Source: Tridacna crocea (Eukaryota; Mollusca; Bivalvia; Cardiida; Cardiidae). Taken from it: DNA of 64,000 bases. Of the stretch, positions 53,766 through 62,998 are shown piece after piece; position 1 is the first letter of the stretch; each line of letters begins with the position of its first letter. Location: assembly GCA_943736015.1 (NCBI GenBank), contig OX031066.1:5704245-5768244 (forward strand). The letters are read 5' to 3'. The notes under the pieces were generated by a model. The model was given only the letters and a program-made list of their open reading frames with translations, was not told the DNA's origin and made no database searches. The translations under genes were made by a program, and so were the position numbers.

Positions 53766-53885
53766 TATCAGCAAAGGCCAGCAGTAACATTGCAAGCTTA
53801 AACCAACAGGTACACTGCATACACAGTAAGCAGTAACTCTGCAAAAACTAGCAGTTAACATGCTGCAAACGCAAAAGGGAACACA
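53766..53885 (+). repeat. Degenerate right border of the minisatellite
   Basis: GGCCAGCAGTAACATTGCAAG and related pieces fading out into unique sequence. Confidence 0.65.
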
Positions 53886-53998
53886 CTGTTCAAAAAACAT
53901 GTAGCAGTGCATATCACTTGATGCAACAGTTCTGTACATATCTAAGTTTAAAGGTCTATGAGTGCCTTTTTCATTGTCTGCTGGAAAGCAGAAATTTC

Positions 53999-54226
53999 TG
54001 TATCCCTTTACCAAAGGGCAAAATTTTAAACTGTTCCATATTGAAAGCACTTGGAGACAACAAAATGAACGTAACTCAAAAATTGAAATTTGTTTCTAGC
54101 AGGGTAAAAAACATTGTGGGAAAAGGAGAAAATGCTGGTTACCAGCATTTTCTCCTTTTTCCCGTAATGTTCTCAAAAGGCTTCTATCTCAGAATCGTAA
54201 AAATCAAGGATTGTTTTTGTAGAGGT
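53999..54226 (+). mobile_element. TTAA hairpin MITE, A4
   Basis: TATCCCTTTACCAAAGGGC; A4 mark GTTTCTAGCAGGGTA; both outer TTAA lost. Confidence 0.88.
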
Positions 54227-54499
54227 ATTTTGATAATATTTCATCTACAGCTTAGAAATCACTCCAGACAAAGCCTGGCCCACCCACTATTTCTTTCGTC
54301 TCATATCTAAGGTTTTCATTAGAATTTCAAGCTTCCCATATCTATGTTCTGTCAGAGACTTGGAGCATTCCTTGGCATTAAGGCATTTCAGTTTTTGCAT
54401 GTTTCTGTCTCCCAGTTCATTTTCAACCATCATGCAGATGTTTCAAACTTTGTACACATATACAACTTTGACTTTACGATATGATTGATTTGTAATGCT

Positions 54500-54712
54500 C
54501 TTACATACCAAACAATAGAATTTTTAACTTGTTCAAATCCAAAGGATTTGCAAAAGACAAGTCAACTGTGTTTCAAATTGTTGCGTTTGTCTTTTAAAGG
54601 GTAGAAAAAATTGTTGGAAAAAGAGGAAATGACTGGTTACCGGTATTTTCTCTTTTTCAAACAATGTTTTCAAAAGCCTTCTTTCATAGGGTTTTAGGCC
54701 TGCAATTGTTTC
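54500..54712 (+). mobile_element. TTAA hairpin MITE, diverged
   Basis: ACATACCAAACAATAGAATT, GACTGGTTACCGGTATTTTC and CAAAAGCCTTCTTTCATAGG. Confidence 0.72.
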
Positions 54713-55308
54713 TGTTTTCTAATTGTTAATTGACATAACTGTGTTTATTACTCCTTCCTGATGAAACATTGTAAAAATGCTCTGCTCTTAAATAATGGGT
54801 TTTATTGCTCACCTGCAGCCAACCACTTCATAGCAATATGTCTGTCAGATCACTGACTTTATTGCATAGTTTACATTTTGTGGTTGTGCTCTGGGCCTTA
54901 CCCTCCAGGTTTTCTAAATAGCATTCATTGTCTTATTCTCCGTAAAGAAACTGATACAGTTCTTGTTCCTATTGTAAGCATATACTTAAGTCATCTACAA
55001 ATACTTTATATATGTATCTAACACTGTCTTTTGATAAAAAGTTAAAAATGTATAGGTCTAGAACTGCAGCGGTCTTGTTAAAAAGTGTTTATGTTCTAGA
55101 CCTATCAAGTTTATGGTAATTTGAAGGTCTTTTTGATCTTTTATTCTTCTGTTTGGTACCTCCCTTTTGCTCCACAATCACCTGCTAGAGCTCAACTTGA
55201 AGAAACAATTTGTCAAGAAAAGGATCAACTGAGCATTACCTTGTTTGTCAATGGCTACAATTTACAGTTCAGCTGCAAGATGCAGAGACAGTTTGGTCCT
55301 AATCTAGA
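54713..55308. other. No gene recognised; one 63-codon open frame
   Basis: AT-rich. The frame at 55121-55312 has ordinary-looking codons (SPARAQLEETICQEKDQ) but ends inside the TTAA of the next MITE and matches nothing I know. Confidence 0.35.
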
Positions 55309-55437
55309 TTAACCCTTTACCCCATAAGGCATTTCTGTGGTACCTCTTATTGAACCTAAATAACAGCAAGGATGAAGCTGTTTCTTATGTGTATATGACA
55401 CCTTTTGATAGCATAGAAAACATTGTGGCAAAAGGCT
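55309..55437 (+). mobile_element. TTAA hairpin MITE, subfamily B, truncated at the hairpin
   Basis: TTAACCCTTTACCCCATAAG, the B long arm and GTGGCAAAAGGCTAC, then unrelated sequence. Confidence 0.87.
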
Positions 55438-55682
55438 ACTGTGAAGAAACTCTACAGTTACATGTACATTCAGTAAAATATGCAATTTTTGGCATTTAAA
55501 TGATGAGATGCTTGTTTCGCAAATTGATAACTGTTCCTTTTGATAAAATATGGCTTCATTGGACTGATATAAATATGAATCCATGTGATCAAATAGATGG
55601 TTAGTGACCATGGGACATGCCCCTAAGTTCTTACCAAACTCTTGTGTGAAATCTGAAAATATGTTAGAGGCTATGTAGAACT

Positions 55683-55895
55683 TTAACCCATTCCCACACA
55701 AGAAAATTTTAGACAGGTCCAAATTAAAGATATTTGCAGAGGACAAAATAAACGCTACTCAAAAAATGAAATTTGGTTTGGGAAGAGTAGAAAACGTGGG
55801 AAAAGGAGAAAATACTGGTTACCAGCATTTTTTCCTTTTCCCACAATATTTTCAAAAGGGTTGTTAAAAGTCGAGATTGTGTAGTAAAGAGTTAA
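55683..55895 (+). mobile_element. TTAA hairpin MITE, A4, abutting R copy 3
   Basis: TTAACCCATTCCCACACAAG to GTAGTAAAGAGTTAA; its right TTAA (55892-55895) is also the left TTAA of the R element. Confidence 0.9.
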
Positions 55896-56518
55896 AGATG
55901 CCTGTCTACAGCCGGTGAGCAGAAACGCTGTTAAATTTGAAAAAGAAAAATAGAATGGTACAGAAATCTGTCCTTTGTGTACACAATGATAAATTACTGA
56001 CATATATCGTGTAAATGAAAAAAGAAACACGGGGGTTTGTGTGAAAAACCTAAAATTGGCCAGAAGAAAACTTGCTGACGATCGAAGCTGTAAACAGTGG
56101 CGGTGACTCACAGAAATTTATCATTGGTTTCCGCCTAGATACGGTGTAACTTAAAGATAGGCCTCGATCTCCGTCTAAAAATAGAGGCTGCAACAGAGAA
56201 GCATCCATTTTCATTTATTTACCGCATCAAGGCCAAGGTCAAATATAGTCACGTTACAGTATGCATGATCATCATAAGAATCTACCCGAGTGTATAATGG
56301 ATATCGAAAATCTTCGATTCAAAATTCGGAAACCACCAGTCTGTTTATATTGAAGGCCGCAAGTCCGCGAAATGCATTTTCTGTCAGGCGTAATCTAAGC
56401 AATCTTGCAACCGTCAGGCGCAATATTTGGCATAGATATATAAGAATGACTATATTTTGATAAAATAAAAACAAAATGAGTTAAAACTGACTTAAAATGA
56501 GTATTATTGCCTCTTTAA
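55892..56518 (+). mobile_element. Repeat family R, copy 3, TTAA on both sides
   Basis: TTAAAGATGCCTGTCTACAG to ATTGCCTCTTTAA. With both TTAA present, the short inverted ends read AGATGCC / GGCCTCT-like, so R is a third TTAA-bounded family. Confidence 0.9.
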
Positions 56519-56764
56519 GGGAATACCATTGAATTTTTTTTCTTTTCTTTTATCTTTCATCTTTACCTTAGTATGTCAGGTAACACCTTACTTATAATAG
56601 TGATTAATTACTTTTCAGGTCCTGTGATATTTTAAAAATCTTAATAGCCCCCAATACAAAGTTATTGTTTTAGTTCCTATAGTGAAAAATCTGAGCAAGC
56701 ACCAGTGTGTTAAAAGCATGCAGTTTTCAATTATCCCTTATCTACTGTCTTCATTTAAGGAAGA

Positions 56765-56897
56765 GAATTTTTTGTTTTCATGGAGGTATGAAAACAAAAA
56801 CCTAATCACACTTTTGTATGAAACCACTTTTGCGGTTTCATACAAAAGTGTGATTAGGTTTTTGTTTTCATATCTCCATGAAAACAAAAAAAATTTT
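56765..56897. repeat. Large cruciform repeat with hairpins inside each arm
   Basis: Arms of about 61 bp (CCTAATCACACTTTTGTATG AAACC and its complement) around 8 bp. Each arm also holds TTTTTGTTTTCAT-GGAGGT-ATGAAAACAAAAA, itself an inverted repeat. Pairing is nearly perfect. Confidence 0.93.
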
Positions 56898-57341
56898 CTT
56901 CATTCCTTATAATTCAGTATCACAGACAACAAAATATACACTTGAAAATGACTAACTGCTTTTTTCATTGAAAATCTAACATTGCATATGTATATAATGT
57001 CCATTTCATTCATAATTCATAGCGCGGTAAAACTGCTGGTTCATGACATAACAGTGTGGCGTCACTATAGAATTGAATATTTGCAGGTTCAGTAGCTTTA
57101 TTACTAGAAGTTCAATATGCTAGAATTAAGCTGAAAATAAGATTGTTAGAACCCAGCAAAGTGACAATGAATTTTCAGCTCTTTCTTTGAATTTGCTGTT
57201 GGATATTTTTATCAATATTTAGGGAAAATAAAGTCAGTAAGCAAGTTGAACTTCGGACTCAATAAAGATCAGAAAGAAGACCATTATGAAATCTCGTATA
57301 AATGTTTGTTTACATTACTTTACAAAAGTAGTCCCAGCACT

Positions 57342-57387
57342 GCTGAAAAAAAAATTTTCATGGAGCTATGAAAAAAAAATTTTCAGC
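57342..57387. repeat. Small foldback related to the 56.8-kb cruciform
   Basis: GCTGAAAA...TTTTCATGGAGCTATGAAAA...TTTTCAGC; the CATGGAGNTATG core matches that at 56780. Confidence 0.8.
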
Positions 57388-58374
57388 CAATCACAACTAA
57401 TATTGAATTATATAATTATAGTCTTACTGTAAAAAAAAAATCTGGGACAATGAAATAGGCCAATGAAATCAAAGAAATGGAGGAATGCCAATTTGATGAA
57501 CCCCTGAGCATGATTACAAGTAGTTTGTATTTTTCAGCCTTTAAACAGGGGAACCAAACACTGTAATTTCAAGGTTATTACATCACAACTTTTCACGAAT
57601 GAGAGAAAAAAATGAATAGGTGAGCTGTTTCTGTGGTATGACAAATAATATTGAAAGGGGCTTAGAGCATCATTCGATCTACAAGAGCTTCCAATTTTAA
57701 GAAGTCTAAAATCATGTTGTCGAGATAAAGATAGTATTACAATAGGTATTGACGTAGGAGAAGCTTTTAATGCCAGTATAACAAAGGCCTACCGTTTTAT
57801 TACCCCTACTAACTATAGATGTCTGGCAGGGGGAAATAGCTGTAAAGATTTTTTTGCAGAGTAAGCCAAGTGGGAGCACAGGGGAGTCTAAACATGTGCT
57901 GTTATCTAAAACATCAAAGATGTTACATAATTGTTTAATGTTAAATGCAGCTTTTTTGTAGGCATGGAAATGCTTTCCTGTAAATTTTCTTTGATATAGT
58001 CAAACGATGGCATGATAAAAGGTACCTTGAAAAAATCATGATTTATCCACAAATACATAGAGCAAGTGAGTAACTGGTTAATTACTGGTACAGTTGTCAG
58101 ATTTCCTAATGGTATTTTTATGATTACTTTTTGTGGTAGCTAAAACTTTGCAGGCATTTTGCCTTAATCTTGGTAACAATAAATCCAAATGAATACATTA
58201 TGATTAGCCATTGGTTAAAACACCGGACATGTTTATTTGTTGGGCCCCTTCCTGAACCTATTTGAGGGTACACTTATGACACACCCATATGCAGGCCTTT
58301 AGGATGCTAATCCATACTCAAGGGCAAATATTTACACTATAGCAGATAAATATATAGAAAATATTTGTTTTTTC
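57388..58374. other. No gene recognised
   Basis: AT-rich. A 69-codon stop-free stretch without ATG (57655-57864, containing ITIGIDVGEAFNAS) is unassigned. Confidence 0.35.
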
Positions 58375-58501
58375 GATGAAAGATAGAAATTTATTTCATT
58401 GAGTTAACATCATCGGTAATGATTTCACAAGTGGCTGCACCACTTGTTAACATATATTACTGATGGTGTTCAGGAGATGAAATAAAATTTCCATCTTTCA
58501 C
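58375..58501. repeat. Foldback, about 60-bp imperfect arms
   Basis: GATGAAAGATAGAAATTTAT ... ACAAGTGG faces CCACTTGTTAAC ... AATTTCCATCTTTCAC. Confidence 0.85.
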
Positions 58502-58698
58502 TAATAAAGACAGATATTCTATTTATTTCATGCTTTTAATCCTTTCTGGGAGAGGCTTAAATAAAAATCCAGTACAGTTCTTTTCAGTTATTCCCTGTGG
58601 CGTATCCACTCTGCATAGCAACGATTTACAATATTACGTCAAGTGTGAGACAGTTAAGGTAAATGACGTCATATTTCCTCTTGTGAGTCACACACATT

Positions 58699-58927
58699 TT
58701 AACCCTTTACCAAATGACAATATTTTAGACTGGTCCAGATTGAAAGCACTTGCAGACAACAAAGTTGACGTAACTCAAAAATTAAAATTTGTTTCTAGCA
58801 GGGTAGAAAACATTGTGGGAAAAGGAGAAAATGCTGGTTACCAGCATTTTCTCCTTTTCCCACAATGTTTTCAAAAGGCTTTCATCTCAGGGTCGTAAAA
58901 ACCAGGGATTGTTTGGGAAAGGGTTAA
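58699..58927 (+). mobile_element. TTAA hairpin MITE, A4, intact with perfect 67-bp palindrome
   Basis: Left stem arm 58806-58838, centre T at 58839, right arm 58840-58872, no mismatch. Ends TTAACCCTTTACC and GGGAAAGGGTTAA. Confidence 0.96.
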
Positions 58928-59373
58928 CTAGGTAACCAGAAAATAAAATTCTGTATTTTCACTGGTCATACCCATGGAATATTGAAAAATATTTTCACTG
59001 CTAAATCTCGATATCCTACTGGAAAGCATGAAATAAGATAGGGTACAATCCTTTTCTTGCACTATTTGGTAACTGAATATGTCATGAAGTATTAGCCTAC
59101 ATCTTATTGTATGGTAACATTAACTCTTCAACCGTATATGGTCAAAACATTTTAATGTTGATAGCTTGCAAAATTTATTTTTACATGTAAAACAAAATAA
59201 CATTTTAGATTACCTAAAAGAGATAGATTTTTATGATAAAATATAGACTTTCAAATTAACATTTTATTTTGCTGTTTCTAAATAATATCTTCATGTGCGC
59301 TAAATGACCACAGATGTCAGTGCACATAAAACACCAATTAATAATAATAATAATCAGAAATGAATCTCACTAT
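58928..59373. other. No recognisable feature
   Basis: AT-rich, short ATA/AAT microsatellite at about 59338-59353. Confidence 0.4.
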
Positions 59374-59602
59374 GTAACCCATTACCACACAATCCTTACT
59401 TTTGACACCCCTGAGAAAGTAGCCTTTAGAAAACATTGTGGGAAAAGGAGAAAATGCTGGTAACCAGCATTTTCTCCTTTTCCCACAACGTTTTCTACCT
59501 TTCACAAAACAGATTTAAAATTTTCAGTCACTTTTATTTTGTCGCCTGCAAATGCTTTCAATTTGGACCAGTCTAAAATATTGTCATTTGGTAAAGGGTT
59601 AA
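59374..59602 (-). mobile_element. TTAA hairpin MITE, A1, intact
   Basis: GTAACCCATTACC to GGTAAAGGGTTAA; one stem mismatch (CACAACG). Confidence 0.93.
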
Positions 59603-60000
59603 AGATGCTTATGTTTCTAATAGAATTTCAGTAATCAGATGCTCTATAAGGTTTTCTTTCCAATTGTTAGGTAAGGGGATTAATGATGATTGATAACAAA
59701 ATTTTGTAAAAATTAATTTATAAGAGAACAGCCATTATCATCATGATTCATGTGATTTAAGTTAATCTTTTTATGTGAAATAATTAAAGCAAATAGTATG
59801 AGTCATATAGCCAATGATTATTCATGTCACATAATTTAAACCAGTGTAATCGTTTTAGTTATTACCTTGGCCTAAATTGTTTTGCTTGTTGTCTCTAAAT
59901 GCAATTACTCTTGCAATAACTGGTCTGTACTCTTGGTAAAACGCAGAAACAATTTCAAGGCTGCTTGTGCTTTTTAAAAATGCCATAAGGGAGTATATAA
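59603..60000. other. No recognisable feature
   Basis: AT-rich sequence only. Confidence 0.4.
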
Positions 60001-60155
60001 ATGTTTTCGATTTGGACAAGCCTAAAATTTCCTATTTTTCCCACAATATTTTCTACCTTTTCAAAGGCAAATTTCAGTTTTTCAGTTAAAGATGATTTCC
60101 CAGTTGCAGAATGTTTTCAATTTGGGCCAGTCCAAAGTTTTTCATCTGGTACATG
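60001..60155 (-). mobile_element. TTAA hairpin MITE, two overlapping fragments
   Basis: GTTTTCGATTTGGACAAGCC (long-arm end) then a second piece from TTTCCCACAATATTTTCTAC to CATCTGGTAC. Confidence 0.65.
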
Positions 60156-60195
60156 GATCTAGAGGATTGATGTATCAAGACTTCCCTTCACTTCT

Positions 60196-60301
60196 TACCA
60201 AACCAGAAAATCTAGACTGCTCTTAACACAAAGAATTTTCAGATGACAAAGGAAATACTGAAATGGTAGGATTTGCCTTTGAAAGAGTAAAAAAATACCG
60301 G
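60196..60301 (+). mobile_element. TTAA hairpin MITE, long-arm fragment
   Basis: TACCAAACCAGAAAATCTAG and GAAATGGTAGGATTTGCCTT; a possible other half is at 60569-60650. Confidence 0.6.
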
Positions 60302-60568
60302 CAAGGGCATAGCTAATCCAAAATAAAGTATGTGCAAATATAAATACCCAAGATACCCTTAGTATTATCTTGCATGCAAAGTGCGTAGAGGGAGATGAGG
60401 ATTTCCCTAGGAGGGACTCTTCCCTGGAAATTTTTGAAACGTAGAAACTGTTTGATGGCTTCTTGTGATGATTTGTCTGCAAAAGTATTTTTCTTTTTCT
60501 TTTGCAAAAAGTACACAGCAGTAAAAGTGTCTTTTGCATACAGTCAGCTAAGCCCCTGGCTTTTTACT

Positions 60569-60650
60569 GGCAATTTCACCTTTTTCGAGAATATTTTCAA
60601 ACACTGGTTACATCAGGGTTGTCAAAATTCTAAATTGTGTGGTAAGCCTA
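60569..60650 (+). mobile_element. TTAA hairpin MITE, short-arm fragment
   Basis: CTGGCAATTTCACCTTTTTC, ATCAGGGTTGTCAAAATTC and GTGTGGTAAGCC. With 60196-60301 this may be one copy split by about 270 bp of unknown sequence. Confidence 0.6.
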
Positions 60651-60975
60651 TATTGTTAAATATCTGGAAGTGTCATAATAAATTTCTAAATAACAGTCGT
60701 TTTTTCCCTTGAAAATCTACCACAGGTCAAATTTGCTGAAAATCACTTTTTTCACATTAATTTTGTATTTAGAACTTATAATGTTAAAAGCAGAAATAGC
60801 CTGTAAAGTATGTTAGCTGTATAGATTCACCAAGACAGTCATAGTGTGTGATAATTTGTTGGGCAAAATGGCTAAACATAGCCTGAAAATATTCATTCCA
60901 TTCATTATTTAGCACTGTTAGGTGCTATAAATCATTTCAACAGAGTTCCTGCTCTTGTCTTCAGGCATATGATGA

Positions 60976-61421
60976 TTAACCCATCACCAACAGTCCTGAG
61001 CTTTTTGACTCGCCCTAGGAAAGACAGCCTTTGATAACATTGTTGGAAAAGATGAACAATGCTGGTGACCCAATTTTTTTCCTTTTTCCGCAAAGTTTTT
61101 TTTCCTATCAAAGCAAAATTGCATCATTTAACTCTTTACCACATAATCCAGACCCACAGAAACAAAGCCTTTGAAAACATTGTGGGAAAAGGAGAAAATG
61201 CTGGTTACCAGCATTTTCTCTTTTTCCCACAATGTTTTCTATCCTTTCCAAATCATATTTTAATTTTTGATACACATTTTTTTTGTCGTCTGCAAATGCT
61301 TTGAATTTAGACAAGTCCAAAATTTTGTCGTCTGTAAAGACTTAAGCCACCTTGAAATTGTCATCTGCAAATGCTTTCAATTTGAATAGGTGTAAAATTT
61401 TGCTGTATGGTAACAGGTAAC
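60976..61421 (-). mobile_element. TTAA hairpin MITE, A3, containing a nested MITE
   Basis: Outer copy: TTAACCCATCACCAACAGTC, hairpin, CAAAATTGCATCATTTAA, then (after the insert) TTAAGCCACCTTGAAATTG to GGTAACAGGTAA. Other A3 copies read CACCATTTGAGCCAC here, so the insert entered at a TTAA-like site. Confidence 0.9.
61128..61345 (-). mobile_element. TTAA hairpin MITE, A, nested inside another
   Basis: TTAACTCTTTACCACATAAT to CTGTAAAGACTTAA; TTAA on both sides; a good hairpin. Confidence 0.93.
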
Positions 61422-61554
61422 CCTTCACCATACAGTCCGGGGCTTTACTCCCTCTAAGAAAGAAATCCTTTTAAAATATAGTTGGAAAAGGAGAAAATGC
61501 TGGTAACCAGCACCTTCTCCTTTTCCAACTATGTTTTTTGCCCTTTCAGAGTTA
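61417..61554 (-). mobile_element. TTAA hairpin MITE, half copy, private change in both stem arms
   Basis: Stem base ATAGTTGGAAAAGG and CCTTTTCCAACTAT: both arms carry the same departure from ATTGTGGG/CCCACAAT. Cut off at the TTAA of the next copy. Confidence 0.88.
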
Positions 61555-61785
61555 ACCCATTACCACTCAATCCCTAAGTACTTTTGACACCCCTGAGAAA
61601 GAAGCCTTTTGAAAACACTGTGGGAAAAGGAGAAAATGCTGGTAACCAGCATTTTCTCCTTTCCCCACGGTGTTTTCTACTTTTTCCAGAACAAATTTCT
61701 ATTTTTCAGTCACCTTTTTTTTTTGTCGTCTGCAAATGCTTTCAATTTGGACCAGTCCAAAATTTCTCGTGTGGTAATGAGTTAA
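61552..61785 (-). mobile_element. TTAA hairpin MITE, A1, intact
   Basis: TTAACCCATTACCACTCAAT to GGTAATGAGTTAA; stem CACTGTGGG against CCCACGGTG. Confidence 0.92.
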
Positions 61786-61862
61786 ATCCCTCATGTGATT
61801 TATTGTCTGGAATTACATTTGATTTTGACTCATCAACTATTTCTCGTGTGGTTAAGGGTTAA
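61786..61862. mobile_element. MITE terminal fragment
   Basis: CATTTGATTTTGACTCATC and CTCGTGTGGTTAAGGGTTAA resemble the A1 end just upstream. Confidence 0.5.
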
Positions 61863-61984
61863 ACATTACTGCCAGGTATCTAAAATAGGCATGATTCAGT
61901 AGGGAAAAAAAGTCTTGCACCTTGTAGTTTCATTAGGCTGTTTTGGTTGGAATCAGAGTTTATTGTGCAGGGAGTGGAACAGTT

Positions 61985-62030
61985 TACATGTAGATTCTAA
62001 ATTAGACTGTACTGATCTTGATCTATAAAG
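61985..62030. repeat. GATCAGACTGCA hairpin repeat, decayed
   Basis: AATTAGACTGTACTGATCTT then GATCTATAAAG. Confidence 0.5.
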
Positions 62031-62035
62031 CTATC

Positions 62036-62259
62036 TTAACCCTTTACCCCATAATGCATTTCTGTGGTATCTCTAATTGACCCTAAATAACAGCAAAGAT
62101 GAGGCTGTTTCTTATGTGTATATGACACCATTTGATAGCATAGAAAACATTGTGGCAAAGGGTGAAATTGCTCGTCACGAGCAATTTCACCTTTTGCCAC
62201 AATGTTTTCCAAAGGCAATGCTTAGAAATGAGTATCTATGGAGTGGAGTAAAGAGTTAA
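62036..62259 (+). mobile_element. TTAA hairpin MITE, subfamily B, intact
   Basis: TTAACCCTTTACCCCATAAT, CTCTAATTGACCCTAAATAA (the empty form of the 41592 insertion site), centre GCTCGTCACGAGC. Confidence 0.94.
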
Positions 62260-62359
62260 TTGCTCCAAGAATCAACTGTTAAAATGTAAATTAAGTCTTT
62301 GTAAGCACATGTTTCAGGGTATTAATACATAGGCTGCTTATTATGTCTCAAGAACTTAT

Positions 62360-62430
62360 TGCAGACAGTGTAGATCAAGATGAGAGTGCACAGAATGTGC
62401 AGTCTGATCTTGGATCTACATTGTCCAATA
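62360..62430. repeat. GATCAGACTGCA hairpin repeat
   Basis: GTGTAGATCAAGATGAGAGT and TGTGCAGTCTGATCTTGG, then ATCTACATTGTCC. Confidence 0.75.
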
Positions 62431-62531
62431 AGGAGACAATTGTCTTCCCCAAGTATAACTTTGATATGGCACTATTTTGTTTTTTCGCCGTCAATATAAA
62501 GGTATCATTAGTTGTTCTGCAGGATAAGGGT

Positions 62532-62957
62532 TAACAACTCATTTGTAGTAGGGCTTCCAATAATATTGTGGGATAAGGAGAAATTTGCTGGTAACTAGCA
62601 TTTTCTCATTCTCTCTTAACTGTTTACCACATGACAAAATTTTAGGCTAGTCCAAATTGAAAGTACATGCAGATGAGACAATAAAAATGACTGAAAATTT
62701 GAAATTTGTTTTGTGAACAGAAGAAAACACTGTGGGAAAAGGAGAAAATGGTGGTTACCAGCATTTGCTCCTTTTCCCACAGTGTTTTCAAAAGGCTTCT
62801 TTCTTAGGGGCGTGAAAAGTAGGGATTGTGTGGTAATGGGTTAATGTTTTCTATGCTATCAAAGATAAATTCCATAGTTTGAGCCACATTCAAGTTGTTG
62901 TCTGCCACTCAGATGCTATCAAATTTTGACAAGTCTAAAATTTTGTGGTCTGGCAAA
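62532..62957 (-). mobile_element. TTAA hairpin MITE, A3, with a MITE nested in its hairpin arm
   Basis: TTAACAACTC, stem GTGGGATAAGGAGAAATTTG, GGTAACTAGCATTTTCTC, then TTAA[insert]TTAATGTTTTCTATGC and the A3 arm to TCTGGCAAAG. The insertion site lies in the right stem arm. Confidence 0.88.
62617..62844 (+). mobile_element. TTAA hairpin MITE, A1, nested, C/G stem allele
   Basis: TTAACTGTTTACCACATGAC to GGTAATGGGTTAA; CACTGTGGG/CCCACAGTG stem. Confidence 0.94.
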
Positions 62958-62998
62958 GTCGACACTTCATCGGAATATGAAATTTAAGACTTATCTTT

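Noticed and set aside
55121-55312. 63-codon open frame with ordinary codon use
   Set aside because: No domain recognised, stop supplied by the adjoining MITE, no supporting exon structure.
57655-57864. 69-codon stop-free stretch containing ITIGIDVGEAFNAS
   Set aside because: No start codon, no recognised family; within the length range expected by chance in this window.
58530-58898. Many open frames of 60-120 codons containing a common NIVGKGENAGYQHFLLFPQCF-like peptide
   Set aside because: They are translations of the MITE palindrome, present in both strands and many copies, with starts and stops set by MITE sequence. Not a protein family.
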